DNA of 64,000 bases from Scilla litardierei (taxonomy: Eukaryota > Streptophyta > Magnoliopsida > Asparagales > Asparagaceae), in assembly GCA_030789695.1 (NCBI GenBank), contig CM061141.1, forward strand, positions 320,232,452 through 320,296,451. Reading direction: 5' to 3'. The notes under the pieces are model-generated. The model was given only the letters and a program-made list of their open reading frames with translations, searched no databases and was not told the origin of the DNA. How positions within the stretch are numbered: the first letter of the stretch is position 1; each line of letters opens with the position of its first letter. Below are positions 51,500 through 63,997 of the stretch, piece after piece. A program made the translations under genes and the position numbers.

Positions 51500-54203
51500 G
51501 AGAATGAGAAGTCTCTCTCTCTTGTATCACCTTTCAAACGGATGCCGAATGTGGTTCGATCCGAGAATAAGGTCTACTGTTCAAAGATGGAGGGAAAACT
51601 GTATAGTAGCAGCAATTCTTCAAAATGATATCACCCACGTTGGTCCGAAAGTAGTGCCTTTTCCCCTTGTCTAAGCATCGGTGTCCTAGAGCTATTTTGT
51701 GTAATTCCGTCCGGAAACAGTCGTGTTCCTGTAGCATATATTTTTTGACTTGTGCACACAATGATTTGCAAGACAAGTGCATGAGGAATATGTATTATTT
51801 TCAGTTTTTACCATACTATCCAAGGCACCCCTGATTGAAGGTGCGAAGATTATCTTGTAGAAGGAATCATTGTATACTGTGATTTTAAACAGCTTGTAAA
51901 GAGGCTAAAGTTTCTCTGTCAAAAAGAGAGACACTATTTATATACATATTCCCGTTTGGATAGCATGTATGCATAAGATTGAGTTTCAAAGTACATGATG
52001 CTTGCTGATCTCTGTAATAGCCGCAGCAGCAGCTCTAATTGTGCCTGCTGCATTATAAGCGTGATGCGCAGCGATTCTAAGCACAGAATGATGCCGAGAA
52101 TTTCGTGCCATGCATACCAATTGTCTGTTGCCAGTTTGGTCGTCTGGTTGTGGATTTGTGTTAGCATTATGGCCTAACAGGGTATTGACGTCAGATGCAG
52201 CAGTGGAACACAACACACTCTTTTGATCCACTCTCTGTTGCTGGTGGTGTCTGGAATCAACATTTCTTCTTCAATATGTCGGCTCAGGTCAGTGTCACTA
52301 GAAGATTTTTCTTATCCTTGCTTTTAAATTATTGTGCCTTTTGTTTTGGCTGTCTCTTGCTCAACATACATGCTATGTGTGCCCTCTTATAAATGCATGC
52401 CTAGTGCCCAACATACATGATAACCATTTGTCAACAGCCATGATTTCAATGTAGGTTTGCCTGGCTAAATTTAGAGTAATTTAAATCTAATCAATTTATA
52501 TTTGAATTCATACAGTCAAAAAAGTTCATAAGTTTTAGTTAAGTTCAACAGTGATGCACCATCGTTTTGATCTCATAAGCAATTCATCAACTACCTATTT
52601 AAACTCTAATAAGTGAAATCGGTGCACTGTTAGACAGGACTATCCAAAATTGCTAAGCTTAAGTAGAGAGAGGCTAATAAAAGATATGGCACTGTGCCTG
52701 TTTCTTTTGGATGAAATTGGTGCGCATCCATCTTTAGATTTTTATCATCATTTTCTTGAGTATTTGATTTGCAACTACGTAACTAGTATTTGTGATTTCA
52801 GTATTCACCTTTATTCATCAATCCTATATGCATCTGTGATTCCCAAGGTCTAACATGTATGGCCTTAATTGACCGCGAAAAGCAGTTAATGGATGCAGTT
52901 ATAGAAAAATATTTCATGTCAGGCCCCGTCGATTCCTCTCCCCGAAGGGGGGGCCGCCCCGGTGCCACGGCCCGAGTGTCCCCCCGCCCGAAGGGGGCCG
53001 CCCCGGCTACCGCATCCCCCTGCCGCCCTCGCCACGACGGGGCGGCCGCCCCTCGCCGGGGGCGTAATCACCAGGGGCGGCGGCGGCGGCGACAAACCCT
53101 AGCCGCCCCCACCCCCATTCTTCTGGGCCTGAAGCCCACGAAAAGGGAAAAAAATTAATTGAAGACTTGCTGGCCTGAAGCCCACTGGCAAACTGCGGGC
53201 CTCAGGCCCGCATGCCTATTTTTCACAATTTTTTTTTTATTTTTGACCGCGGACCTGAAGCCCGCAGCCACACTGTCGGCTTCAGGCCTGCAGGCCAGTT
53301 TTCTTTTCCGAAAAAATAATAATAATAAAGGGGGAGGGGCTAAAATAAGCTTTAAAGGCTTTTTGGGGGCTAAAAATTGATTAAAAACGATATTCAGGGG
53401 CCTAAAAATTCATGAAAAATCACGATAAATTATGGGGCTATAAGGGGACTTTTGGGGACATTTGGAGATAAATTGGGGATGATTTAAAGAGGAAAATTTC
53501 TTCCGTTTATGAAGAACATGTCAAATATTGGGCTCCTTTTCAATCTTTTTGAATAAACCCAACTAGCACAACCTTTGCATTATATGATACCCTTCGTAGG
53601 ATCACTAATATATGCTTCGCATCATTTTGGCTTATTCTGTGGATAAACTATGTTTGGTTGTGCAAATATTAAAATTTAATAATTAGGAAGATCCTGCGAC
53701 CGTTCTGCCATTATTCAGCTAACCTAACGGTGTATGACGTTGCCATGTGGTCCAATAATTATTACGTAATTAAATTGTTTATCCCTTTCTGCGGATATAA
53801 ATGCCTGTGATGCCTGTGATGAAAATGTCTGCTGAAAATGTTTGATGAGCACAAATTTTTGCATGGATGGCTAATTGAGGTTTTGGATTGGCTGTTTAAA
53901 TCCCACATTTTATTTTCCTGCACTTTTCTGTTACTTTTGAGAGAAATTGTAGTGAGAAATTTATGTAAATGTACAAGACCGAAGACCACTTTAAATGGAG
54001 ACGGATGCCACAATTGAAGCTGAATATCTTATATGGGACCCACATGGTTTCCAAAGTTGTAATTCCTTTTTAAAAGCTTTCATTTGTGTAATATGGACTG
54101 TATTGGACATTGGACTTTATATTTATGTGGGACTGGCCGATCCACGCAATTAGCTCTTCATATAAAAATTGCCTCCGCATGAAAATGTTTAAATTATTAA
54201 TTC
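51500..54203 (+). other. 3' flank of the ABCG gene
   Basis: This stretch starts with the transporter 3' UTR (no clear AATAAA seen). It continues with A/T-rich flank, a GC-rich block at 52920-53130 ('cccgaaggggg', 'gccgccccgg' repeats) and inverted GGCCTGAAGCCC-type motifs at 53125-53290, then A/T-rich sequence that may be the leader of the copia starting at 54204. Open frames at 51986-52231 (minus) and 52859-53158 (plus) show no recognised domain. Confidence 0.55.
53125..53300. repeat. Inverted 'ggcctgaagccc/gcgggcttcaggcc' motifs
   Basis: At least five copies of (G)GCCTGAAGCCC or its complement occur, including GCGGGCCTCAGGCCCGC, a near-perfect palindrome. Their role is unknown; they lie just upstream of a copia element. 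Confidence 0.7.
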
Positions 54204-55071
54204 ATGCAAATTTGTTCTTTGCTAGATAAAATGGATAAAATCGCAAGTGTCGATTTCGAAGTGTTGGATGCATCAGGGAGAAACTATCTGAGCTGGCAGC
54301 TCGATGTGAAGTTCCATCTACGGGCTAAGTCTGTCATTTCTGCTGTGACCAAGAATGAAAATGTAAGCGATATAGAAAGGCACAAGCCATTATCTATATT
54401 CGCCGCCATGTGGACAAGACCATAAAGGCTGAATACCTTACGGTCGAAGATCCATTTAAGCTGTGGACTGCCCTTGAGGACATGTATAAACATAAGAAAG
54501 ATGTTATATTATCAAGGGCACGATACGAGTGGGAGAATATAAGACTACATGACTTTAAGTCTATAGCTGAGTACAACTCAGCTCTTTTTAGCATCACCTC
54601 ACGCATGAAGTTATGTGGTGAAAAAGTCTCAGAAGATCGCATGCTGGAAAAGATGTACACGTCTTTCCATGAGAAAGATGCGATACTTATACAGCAATAC
54701 CGTGAACGAAAGTTCACCAAGTATTCTGAGCTGCAGTCATGTTTACTCATGGCTGAACAAAACATAGAGCTTATCCTCGCCACTCACAACATGCGCCTCA
54801 TGGCACTGCCCCCCTTCCAGAAGCTCATAATGCCTCTTCTTCTCGAAAGAAGAGAGACAACAAAAGAAAAGAAAGACCACAGAAAGTGGGACAGAATAAA
54901 AGGGCTAGGGGCCAAGTCCAGCAGCGTAGAAATGAAGGAAAGCACAAGTTCACCTGGCGCAGAAATGACAACAAGAAGAATGATGCACCACCACCCAAAA
55001 GGGAATGGGAAGACACGTGCCATAGCTATGGCATGAAAGGCCACTGGTCCAGAGTTTGCCGAACTCCGTAG
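54204..55071 (+). pseudogene. Copia gag, broken
   Basis: The first frame starts at about 54231 (MDKIASVDFEVLDASGRNYLSWQLDVKF, a typical copia gag N-terminus). It shifts near 54405 and continues to about 54770 with the UBN2-type core (LWTALEDMYKHKKDVILSRA, ISRMKLCG-like). A knuckle near 55017-55060 reads CHSYGMKGHWSRVC, in which Tyr replaces the second Cys. Confidence 0.85.
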
Positions 55072-55320
55072 CATCTCCAGGAATTGTATAAAGAAAACAA
55101 GAAAAAGAAAGCTGAAATAAACCTGGTGACATCTGATGCTCCAGTCAAGTTTACAGCTGACGACTTCGAAACTGATGACCTGCTAGATTAGATTTCTACT
55201 TTTATCTTAGCAAATTGTTTAGAACATTTCATGTTATGAGAGCTTTCATATTATGTAATTTGAATTTGAATAAATAAAGTTTATGTTCCTGAAATGTAAA
55301 TGTTTTATTCATCTTTATAG

Positions 55321-56527
55321 ATGGATCGCTCTCATGACTGCTTGGTAGACAGTGCTTCGACACATATGATCCTTCAGTATAAGTGCTATTTTCCTAGTAT
55401 TATACCATACAAAAGCTCTGTAAATACTATTTCAGGGCCATCGAATATAATTGAAGGTTCTGGAAATGCAACCTTGTTGCTCCCTAATGGAATAGAAATT
55501 AAAATAAAAGATGCACTATTCTCTCCGAACTCCAAACGAAACTTACTAAGTTTCAAGGATATCCGCTTAAACGGATTCCATTTGGAAACAACAAATGTAA
55601 ATGAAAAAGAATTATTGTATGTAACGTCTCAAGAAAAAGGAGTAAAATCCATACTTGAACGTTTTGAGAGCTTTTCATCAGGCCTCTACCATACAAAGAT
55701 TCGAAGAGAGGAAGCTAACTTGACAGAGCATCTGAAGTGCCCGACATCAGCCAAGTTTTTACTTTGGCATGATCGACTTGGCCACCCTGGATCTGTGATG
55801 ATGCATTGCATCCTATCACAATCCCATGGGTACAACCTGAAGAACCAGAAGATTCTTCAGAAGGGATAATTCTCTTGCATCCCCTGCTTCAAGGGGAAAT
55901 TAATAACAAGGCCATTACCACTAAAAGTGGATATCGAGTCTCCAAGCTTCCTCGAACGAATACATGGAGACATATGTGGACCTATCCACCCCCTAGTGGG
56001 CCCTTTCGGTACTTTATGACACTGATTGATACATCTTCAAAATATTCGTATGTGTGTCTACTAACAACATGCAACTTAGCTTTTCCAAAGCTACTGGCAA
56101 AAATTATAAAGTTGCGGGCGCATTTTTCAGACAACTATATAAAGAAAATACGTCTGGATAATGCTGGAGAATTTACCTCCCGGTCATTTCAAGAGTACTG
56201 CCAGGCAACAGGAATAGAAATTGAATATCCAGTGCCACATGTTGACACCCAGAACGGGTTGGCAGAGTCACTGATAAAAAGACTCCGATGGATTACACGT
56301 CCATTGTTAATGAAATCCCAGTTGCCGGTGGATGCATGAGGACATGCAATTCTGCATGCTGCATCGTTAATAAAAATAAGACCCTCTGGAGATCAGAGTC
56401 TCTCTCCAATGCAACTTACATATGGAGGGCCATCGAACATTTCTCATCTGAGAATCTTCGGTTGCGCAGTCTACATCCCTATTTCACCACCACAGAGGAC
56501 AAAAATGGGGTCCTCAACATCACCTAG
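55321..56527 (+). pseudogene. Copia protease and integrase, broken
   Basis: The protease site reads DCLVDSASTHMIL at the start. A pre-integrase region follows (NTISG, EGSGNATLLLPNG, NLLSFKDIRLNGFH), then LLWHDRLGHPGSVMM. A stop at 55869 breaks the frame. The integrase core continues with LIDTSSKYSYVCLL, IRLDNAGEFTS and the catalytic-Glu region as HVDTQNGLAESLIKRL (about 56235-56285). Further frame changes follow. Confidence 0.85.
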
Positions 56528-56639
56528 GTATCTATGTAGGGTTTGACTCACTCTCAATTATAAGAACCTAGAACCCCAAACGGGAGACACATTTAAGGCA
56601 CGTCTTGAAGACTGTGAATTTGATGAGACCATTTTCCCC

Positions 56640-58797
56640 AAAATGGGCCCAGAAATTGAGAAATCTGGTGCGAAGCACATCATAACGTGGGATACAAAAA
56701 GTTTGACTCACTATGATCCGGTAACAGAACAATGTGATGATGAGATCCTGAAGATCCTCCACATTCAAGACACTGCCCACCGATTACCAGACTCATTTAT
56801 TGACAACCAGAAGATTGTCAAATCACATCCCTGCTGCAAATACTCCAGCTAGGATTGACATCCCCAAGAATAGATGCAATCCACCAGCAGCAAAAGTGGC
56901 TGCACCTTAACAGAAAAGAGGCAGACCGCCAGGCGCCAAGTATAAAAATCCAAGAATAAGAAAAATATCCGGAGACTGTGGTACGATAACCCCACAGAGA
57001 AATGAGCTCATGTTCATACCCTCACCCCTCCCAGAATCCACTGTAGAGGAACTACCAGGAGAAACTGAAATATCATTAAATTATGTACGTACATGGAAGG
57101 TGTTGGACAGAAAGAGTATAGTCGTCGACGATGACTTTGCATTTCACATTGCTATTCACGTCGTCGAAAGCGACGATGATCATGATATACATTCCGTTGC
57201 TGAATACAAACGTAGAAATGATCGGCCAAAGTGGAATCAGGCAATAGAAGCTGAGCTGGACTCGCTCAAGAAACGCAAAGTCTTTGGGCAAATTGTCCAG
57301 ATACCTACTTGTGTCAAACCTGTGGGATACAAATGAGTATTCGTGAGAAAAAGAAATGAAAATAATGAGATCGCACGCTACAAAGCATGGCTTATAGCAC
57401 AATGGTTTTCCCAAAGACCGGATATTGACTAGGAGGAAACATACTCCACGGTCATTGATGCGATCACTTTCCGATTCCTGATAAGCTTAACAGCAAAGGA
57501 AGGTTTAGATATGCAGATAATGGATGTTGTGATTGCATATCTATACGGTAATCTCGACAAGGAGATATACATGAAACTTCCTGATGACTTTTCAATGCCA
57601 GCTGAATTAAAAGATAGACCTTAGTACGTCTACTCTGTTAAGCTCCAAAGATCATTATATGGTCTTAAACAATCGGGACGGATGTGATATAACAGACTGC
57701 GTGAATTCCTTGTATAACAAGGATTCAACAATAATGAAGTCTGCCCTTGCATTTTTATAAGAGCAAAGGGAAAAGTATTCGTCATAATAGCAGTCTACGT
57801 AGACGATCTGAATCTCATTGGATCTCCTGAAGAGATCGCTGAGATATTTGTAAGCCTGACAAAAGAATTCGAAATGAAAGACCTAGGCAAAACGAAATTC
57901 TGCATTGGCTTACAGATTGAACATCTAAAAGACGAAATCCTATTACACCAAACCACATATACGAAGAAAATGTTACAAAGATTTCATATGGACTAATGTC
58001 ATCCACTTAGTACACCTATGGTGGTACGATCTCTGGATGAACATAAAGATCCCTTCTGGCCGCTGTCAGAGGGGGAGGATATGCTTGGTCCAGAAGTCCC
58101 TTATCTGAGTGCTATTGGAGCACTTCTATATCTGGCCAACTGCACGCGTCCCAATATTGCGTTCGCAGTAAATTTACTAGCCAAATACAATACATCACCG
58201 ACGCAGCGCCACTGGACCGAGGTAAAGCACTTTCTACGCTACCTCTAAGGGTTTACAGATTTGGGACTCTTTTACAAAAATGGATTATCCTCCGCACTTG
58301 TTGGTTATGCTGATGCAGGTTACAGGTCTGATCCCCACAATGCAAAGTCACAGACTGGGTACGTGTTTACCCATGGTGGGACAGCCATTTCCTTGAGATC
58401 CGTTAAGCAAACCATGACAGCAACCTCATCCAATCACTCATAGATCATCGCCATCCATGAAGCAAGCAGAGAATGTGTCTGGCTATGGTTAGTTGTAAAT
58501 CACATCCTGGTGACGACCGGATTGAAGTCTGGGGATTTTGAACCTACTACTATGTTTGAGGACAACGCTGCTTGCATAGCTCGGCTACGAGGTGGCTACA
58601 TCAAAGGCGACAGAACGAAACATATTTTTCCCAAATTCTTCTGGACGCACGAGCTACAGAGAGATGGTGTGATCGACGTCAGACAAGTACAATCATGTGA
58701 CAACTGGCAGACTTGTTCACTAAATCCCTTCCTACTGCTACTTTTAAGAAGTTTGACAGAAAATTGGGATGAGGCGCCTACGAGATATGAAGCCTGA
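56640..58797 (+). pseudogene. Copia RT and RNase H, broken
   Basis: The RT starts with RPKWNQAIEAELDSLKKRKVFG (57220-57290). It has stops near 57335, 57430, 57624, 57687 and 57716, keeps SLYGLKQSG, and retains an intact YVDD (about 57796-57807). After MKDLGKTKFCIGLQIEHL come [16 protein letters not shown] (58142-58190), GYADAGYRSD (RNase H), the EDNAACIARL block and DRTKHI. A polypurine tract and LTR follow. Confidence 0.85.
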
Positions 58798-59015
58798 GTG
58801 CTTGTACAGATCAGGAGGAGTTAGGAAGCGTCTGCACTTTTTTTTCCTTAACTATGGGTTTTCCAACGGGGTTTTCCGTAGCTAAAAGTTTTAACGAGGC
58901 AAACCTCACCAACTCAGGATCCTGAAGTATCCACCACATGTGAGACTCCTACTACAGTCAGAATCCTGAAGTATTCTTTGAGTGGAGTCCACACTTATGG
59001 CTGGATAAGGGGGAG

Positions 59016-59160
59016 TGTTGGGAAGGGATAATACCGAGTTGGTTAGTCGGTTGGGATCACGACTTATTTTATAGACAAGACCGTATCTAATGTATCTTAT
59101 CTCCTCTATATGCTATAAATAAAGAGCTGGGGGGTTTCTCCCCAGATGTTGATTCATAAC
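59016..59160 (+). repeat. 3' LTR of the copia element (145 bp)
   Basis: It starts TGTTGGGAAGGG directly after 'gggggag' and ends CATAACA. A TATA-like 'gctataaataaag' lies near 59111. Confidence 0.75.
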
Positions 59161-59909
59161 AATAGCTGATTTTTTTATTAAAAAAATGAATGGTTCAATC
59201 ATTAAATACAACTATTTTGAATCTGTTACATATGTAGAGTCGCTATTATCCCTACCTGGGATTAGGTTGGAATGGTGATGATATGATAGATATTCTTATA
59301 ACGTGGGTATAGATTTGATGCGATTAATGGGACAACGGATTATATGCTTTAGTGGGTAGCGTTTTGCTTACTCAAAGTGCCCACTTTAGCGTGCCAAAGA
59401 TTGCTTGGGCATCCACTTCAACTTTTAATTGCTATGGTAGGTAGCTTTGATTAAGATGTATGCTAAAACCCAAAATGTTATAGGTGCTTGTTGTTACTGC
59501 GTTATGAGCCACCTTTTGGGAAACTGATTTAGTCTATTGTTGAAAGGCCATTGATTTTGCATCCATCTAAAGCATGCATACCATGTCTTAGCCTTGTGAT
59601 TTTTGGATATTTATGTTCCTGAACATGGAGATCGTTTTCAATTGTTTGAATTTTGCGTCTGAGGTGGGAGGTACAGATTATAAATAATGGTGGCAATGGG
59701 TTAGGTATGGATAGGGTGCTTTTTATATCCATGTCCAAACTGTTAAGGTTCATGTATATCCATATCCAACAAGAACTATACCAATCTAAACCTTGTTCAA
59801 TATGTTCGAAATCAGGCCGGTTTCGAACATTTATTGGGCACCTTAAATCTTTTTATTAGTAAAAAAAAATTAATGCAAAGAGGTGAACTAAAGCTTATAT
59901 TTATGCAAA
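59161..59909 (+). other. Intergenic stretch
   Basis: A/T-rich, no gene or repeat recognised. Confidence 0.7.
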
Positions 59910-60885
59910 CTAGTCATAACCCGTGCCCGCGTGCACGGTCCATTTAAGATTTCCCACCGCGAAATCTTTGTACCCAAAAAATTATTTCCACGGCCAAATT
60001 TAAAAAAAAACAAAGAATTAGCGTAAAAATATTTAGCGGCACGGGCACCTTCGGCGTGGAACAATAAATTCGGCGCGGGCTCCTTCGACGCGGAACAACA
60101 AATTCGACGTATAACAAAAAATTCGGTGCGGGCCCCTTTGGTGCGGACCAACAAATTCGGCGCGGAAGAACGTGCGAGCGCCTTCGGCGCAGAACAATGA
60201 ATTCGGTGCGGAAGAACGCGCGAGCGCCTTTGACACGGAACAATAAATTCGGTGTCGAACAACAAATTTGGCCCAGACGCCTTCGGCGCGGAACAACAAA
60301 TTCGGCGTGGGCGCCTTCGATGCGGAACAACAAATTAGCGTAAAAAAACAAATTCGGTGTCGAACAACAAGTTTGGCGCTGGCGCCTTCGGCGCTCAACA
60401 ACAAATTCGGAGTAGGCGTCTTCGGCGTGGAACAACAAATTCGGTGTGGATGCCTTTGGCGCGGAACAACAAATTTGGCGCGGGCGCTATCGGTGCGGAA
60501 CAACAAACCTTAGGGTATTTTTCGGTGATGGTATTAACTTAAATTTTTTACGTTAATTTGTTGTTCCGCTAAATTGTTTTACGCTAAATTTTTTACTTTA
60601 ATGGATCATGCTTCTTCACAATCTTTCCCAAGGCGTTTTTAATTTTAAAGTTTAGGTTCCCAAGACACTTTTCCCCACAAAAATTTAATCTCCACAATTT
60701 TTTCCAAGACACTTTTAATTTCAAAGTTTTGGTTCCCAAGACACCCCCAATTCAAGTTTTCCTACTAAAATTTTCACAAAGTCCAATCTCAACCATTGAT
60801 TTATCAAAGATTAAATCTCAGCCGCTCTTTATCTTGTCCTAGTCAGCCTTAGAATTCAAAAAAAGGTTGTCAAATGTATAATAGA
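59910..60885 (-). mobile_element. Non-autonomous Helitron, 976 bp
   Basis: On the minus strand it starts TCTATTATACA after an A and ends CTAG before a T. The stem CCGTGC...GCACGG lies just inside the 3' end. Its interior is packed with 'gccttcggcgcggaac' and 'aacaacaaattcgg' modules at roughly 33-bp spacing (60040-60510). It is the reverse-oriented relative of 45385-46442. Several long open frames here (for example 60033-60506 minus) merely follow the repeat and have no known domain. Confidence 0.85.
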
Positions 60886-61033
60886 TGATAAAAATTTTAT
60901 AAAGAAAAATAGCATTACCATAATGAGAGACTTTTCTTTATCCTTTTTAGAACCATAAAATGCACATGACTAGTTGGATGCTAAAGTATTAGCATTTCAA
61001 ATTGCTCTTCTTTATAAATTTGAGTAGGGTTAC

Positions 61034-61447
61034 TGATGTGGCGTGCGCGCGGGAGGTGGAGGCACAGGCGCAGGAGTCCACAGAGGTGCGGGTATACCAA
61101 AGGAGAAGGCGGCTCGGGTCCACTACGGACCCGGGGCAAACTTGTAGTTTCGTGACTACGGAGGGAGGTTGTTCGTAATTGAACAATTCACTAATTCCTC
61201 CTTAAAGCAAGGGCCGGCCGGCCCTAGGAGGCTTTATCGAAGAAATTGCATGTGAGTTATTTTCCTTAGGGCCCTAGAATATTTTGTGATTGTTATCTTC
61301 ACTCTTTAAATTAATCTAGCCCTAGATCTATTATTATAGCTAGCGTAGATCGCTTTCAAATCCGCGTTCTAGTATAAAAATCCCATTTTTACCTTCCCTA
61401 CTCATAAAAATCATCTTTTTATCTCTTAAAAACCCATAGATGTATCA
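61034..61447 (+). mobile_element. 5' LTR of a Ty3-type element
   Basis: It starts TGATGTGGCG and ends TGTATCA, followed after three bases by a perfect Met-tRNA primer site. A palindromic GGGCCGGCCGGCCC lies near 61211-61224. Its left border is inferred from the TG and was not confirmed by a target duplication. Confidence 0.7.
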
Positions 61448-61450
61448 ATT

Positions 61451-61462
61451 TGGTATCAGAGC
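61451..61462 (+). other. Primer-binding site TGGTATCAGAGC
   Basis: Perfect initiator Met-tRNA primer site 3' of the LTR. Confidence 0.92.
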
Positions 61463-61471
61463 ACTAGATCC

Positions 61472-61612
61472 ATGGCGAGCACAAGATCCAAGGAGCGGAT
61501 CGACTTGTTGGAAGAGAATTTTGAGAAGTTTGAGAGTAAAATTAGCGAGGAGATTCGTGAGGTGAGTGATACGATCCGGTAGATCGATCAATCAAATCAG
61601 CGATTTAAAGGT
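61472..61612 (+). pseudogene. Start of a Ty3 gag, interrupted
   Basis: The ATG at 61472 opens MASTRSKERIDLLEENFEKF, a charged coiled-coil-like gag N-terminus, and stops at a TAG (61580). The minus-strand chromodomain element begins shortly after, at 61620, so the rest of this gag is displaced or absent. Confidence 0.7.
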
Positions 61613-61619
61613 GGAAAAA

Positions 61620-61937
61620 TGTAAAAAATGGAATTTTTATAAGGAATTTTATGTAAAACAAAGATAACTGGATCTCGTTGAAGAGGAGACCCTCTCTCCT
61701 AGCTTTTAATTGAATAGAAATAAAAGCCTAAAACACCTTCGCAAGACGACTAATTGTTCTTCACAAAATAAGCATGACCAGAGCAGACGGCTAGCCCTAG
61801 ATTAAATAGAAAAAGAGGTGAATTACTAATCTAGTCTGAAAAGACTAGAATACCCATGGGTTCACTAAGTGGTGTCCCCACGTCTTTTACGCCAGAAGTA
61901 AGTCACCAAAGGGGGTGCGGGTGGTGCGTCCGCATCA
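61620..61937 (-). repeat. 3' LTR of the chromovirus
   Basis: On the element strand it starts TGATGCGGACG right after the purine tract and ends in TTTTTTACA. The partner LTR lies beyond the window. Confidence 0.7.
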
Positions 61938-62002
61938 ATACCCCCTAAAAGAGTCAACTTGTCCTCAAGGTGGAAGTCTGTGAATTGCTCCTGGATCAAG
62001 TC

Positions 62003-63355
62003 TTAGGTCTCCCATGTAGCATCGCAGTCTGGCAAGCCCGCCCAATGTATCAGCACCTCCTTGCACCTGCCCGGATCCTGTCGAATCGCCCGTACCTCCG
62101 ATGGTTCCAACATCACCTCCATGTTCTCAGTCAATGTGGGTGGTAGCGTGGGGGCTGCTGCGTGCTCTTCAATGGCTCTTCGTAACTGTGACACATGAAA
62201 CACCGGGCGGATCATCGACGTAGGTGGCAGTCTCAACCTGTATGCGACCTGTCCAATCTTGGCTTCTATCTTATAGGGTCTGTAATACCGGGCCGCCAGC
62301 TTCTCATTCCTTCTCCTTACCAATCACTTCTGTCGGTAGGGTCTCAGCTTCAAATACACCATATCCCCCTCCTGGAAGTGTACATCCCGATGGTGTCCAT
62401 CAGCTCTAGACTTCATCACTTGCTGTGCCGTCAGTAGGTGTTTCTTCAGCTCCTCTAACAGACTATCCCTCTCCTCCATGTACTCCTCCACCTGTGACAC
62501 CAGAGTCTGGCTGTTCCCAAAACGAATCAAAGAGGATGGGTCACGTCCGTACATAACCCGAAATGACGTCGTATTCACTGCTGAATGGTACGAAGTGTTG
62601 TACCAATACTCAGCCCATACTAACCGCCTGTGCCACTGCCGAGGCGTCTCTGAAGCAAAACACCGCAGATAGGTCTCTATGCTACGGTTGACCACCTCCG
62701 TCTGGCCGTCCGTCTGAGGGTGGCAGGCCGTACTTTTCTTCAACACTGTTCCCTGGATCCTGAACAGCTCCTTCCAGAACCCACTCAGGAATACCTTATA
62801 TCTGTCAGACATTATAGACTTAGGCACTCCATGCAGTCGTTTCACCTCCCGAGTGAACGCGTTTGCCACCGACACTGCTTTGTAAGGATGCTTCAAAGGG
62901 ATGAAATGCGCATACTTACTCACCTATCCATCACCACGAATATCATCTTAAACCCATCTGATCTCGGCAGCCCATCGATGAAATCCATCATGACCTCCTC
63001 CCATACATGCTCAGGCAGGGCCATCGGCTGTAACAACCCCGCGTGTGCCATGGCCATGTACTTATGACGCTGGCAGACGTCACAAGCCGCTACCAAATGA
63101 GCTAACATCTCCCTCATCACTGCCAGTACACCTCCCGAGCCATCCTCATGTAAGTCTGTTGCACCCCTGAGTGGCCGTCCACTCGGAACTATGAAACTCC
63201 TGAAATAAGACTGGTATGAATGTGGACGCCTACGGTAACACTAACCTGCCATGGTACAGTAGCCTCCGTCACTCCATCGAGCACCCCTTCGGCCCTCCTG
63301 CTCTGCTCTGTAACGACTCTCGGATCTTCCGTAACTCGGGGTCATCCTCCGCCTC
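62003..63355 (-). pseudogene. Chromovirus integrase with chromodomain, broken
   Basis: In protein order: a spacer with HSSEW and GCN pieces of the H2C2 finger (63350-63130, frame-shifted), CDVCQRHK (63085-63060), MMDFIDGLPRSDGF with the first catalytic Asp, SDRYKVFLSGFWKELF (the second Asp, with Tyr where a second D is usual), TACHPQTDGQTEVVNR with the catalytic Glu, and then WAEYWYNTSYHSA. A stop at about 62322 precedes VRRRNEKLAARYYRPY and a chromodomain ending EVLIHWAGLPDCDATWE. Chromodomains direct integration toward marked chromatin. The stops and shifts make it non-functional. Confidence 0.85.
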
Positions 63356-63997
63356 TTATCTTATCGGCTCCCACCCTAACCATATAGGTAAAGATAGAGC
63401 TCTCACACTAATGTCCACTCTGCATGACAAGGCATCCGCCGCCTTATTTTCCAACCCTTGCCTGTACTCAATAGTAAACTGATACCCCACTACCTTAGAC
63501 AGCCACTTCTGGTGCTCCACATCTCTGCCACGACCACCACCCCAGACCACATCTACACCCCACGCGTCCCTTGGTCCTCCATTACCCCCTCCGTACAGCT
63601 CCTCAGGCCACCTAAGCCTCTCTAGAGCCTCAGTCTGGTAGTAGTACCCTGGAAACTCTGGTGGTCGCGCAAAAGTAGGCCATCTGGCCCCTCCGTACTG
63701 CTGGGTAGGTGCTGTCCGGCCTCCCAAATAGCCCCGGACCTTGTTCACGTCTCGGGAAGCCCTCAAAAGCATGTCGGGGGTCAACCGCTGGCTTCGGCCG
63801 CTGTGGAAAAGTCTCAGATCTCCAGAATTGGCCCGCAGGGGCCTCGATGGTGGCGCCCTGGGCCCATCGTTCTCCGTCGTGCCCCGACGCCCCTCTCGGA
63901 AAGGGGGAAAACACTGCAAATCCCCTGGAGCCCCCTGCCATGTTCGTCGCGCCTCAGGGGGGTTCGCCCATGTCGCCGCACCCCCGACAGGGGGCAC
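63356..63997 (-). pseudogene. Open frame fusing an unassigned Gly/Pro/Arg-rich segment to an RNase H end
   Basis: This 213-codon frame has two parts. The C-terminal 60 or so residues (HQKWLSKVVGYQFTIEYRQG and NKAADALS) are the end of Ty3 RNase H. The N-terminal 150 residues (for example TPDMLLRASRDVNKVRGYLG) do not look like RT and may be gag or leader sequence. The simplest reading is a deletion joining gag-side sequence in frame to RNase H. The frame may extend past the window. Confidence 0.55.

Larger units (their letters stand above)
54204..59160 (+). mobile_element. Decayed Ty1/copia element with 3' LTR
   Basis: Gag, protease, integrase, RT and RNase H follow in copia order, each with stops or frame changes. 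A polypurine tract ('aagggggag') at 59007-59015 leads into a short 3' LTR (59016-59160). I could not find a matching 5' LTR or a primer-binding site upstream of gag, so the 5' end is probably deleted or lies in unrecognised sequence before 54204. Confidence 0.85.

Noticed and set aside
51986..52231. 81-codon minus-strand frame just downstream of the ABCG stop, Ala/His-rich at its end
   Set aside because: It looks slightly protein-like, but no family is recognisable and it overlaps the probable 3' UTR; a protein search would be needed.
52859..53158. 99-codon Arg/Pro-rich frame
   Set aside because: It follows the GC-rich island; no known domain, and composition alone explains it.
54784..55074. 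Minus-strand hydrophobic frame opposite copia gag
   Set aside because: It is the complement of a Lys/Arg-rich gag tail; no independent support.
60033..60506. 157- and 164-codon minus frames with a repeated FVVPRRR-like pattern
   Set aside because: They translate the Helitron tandem module; the pattern shifts between frames with equal openness, which is typical of repeat-driven frames.
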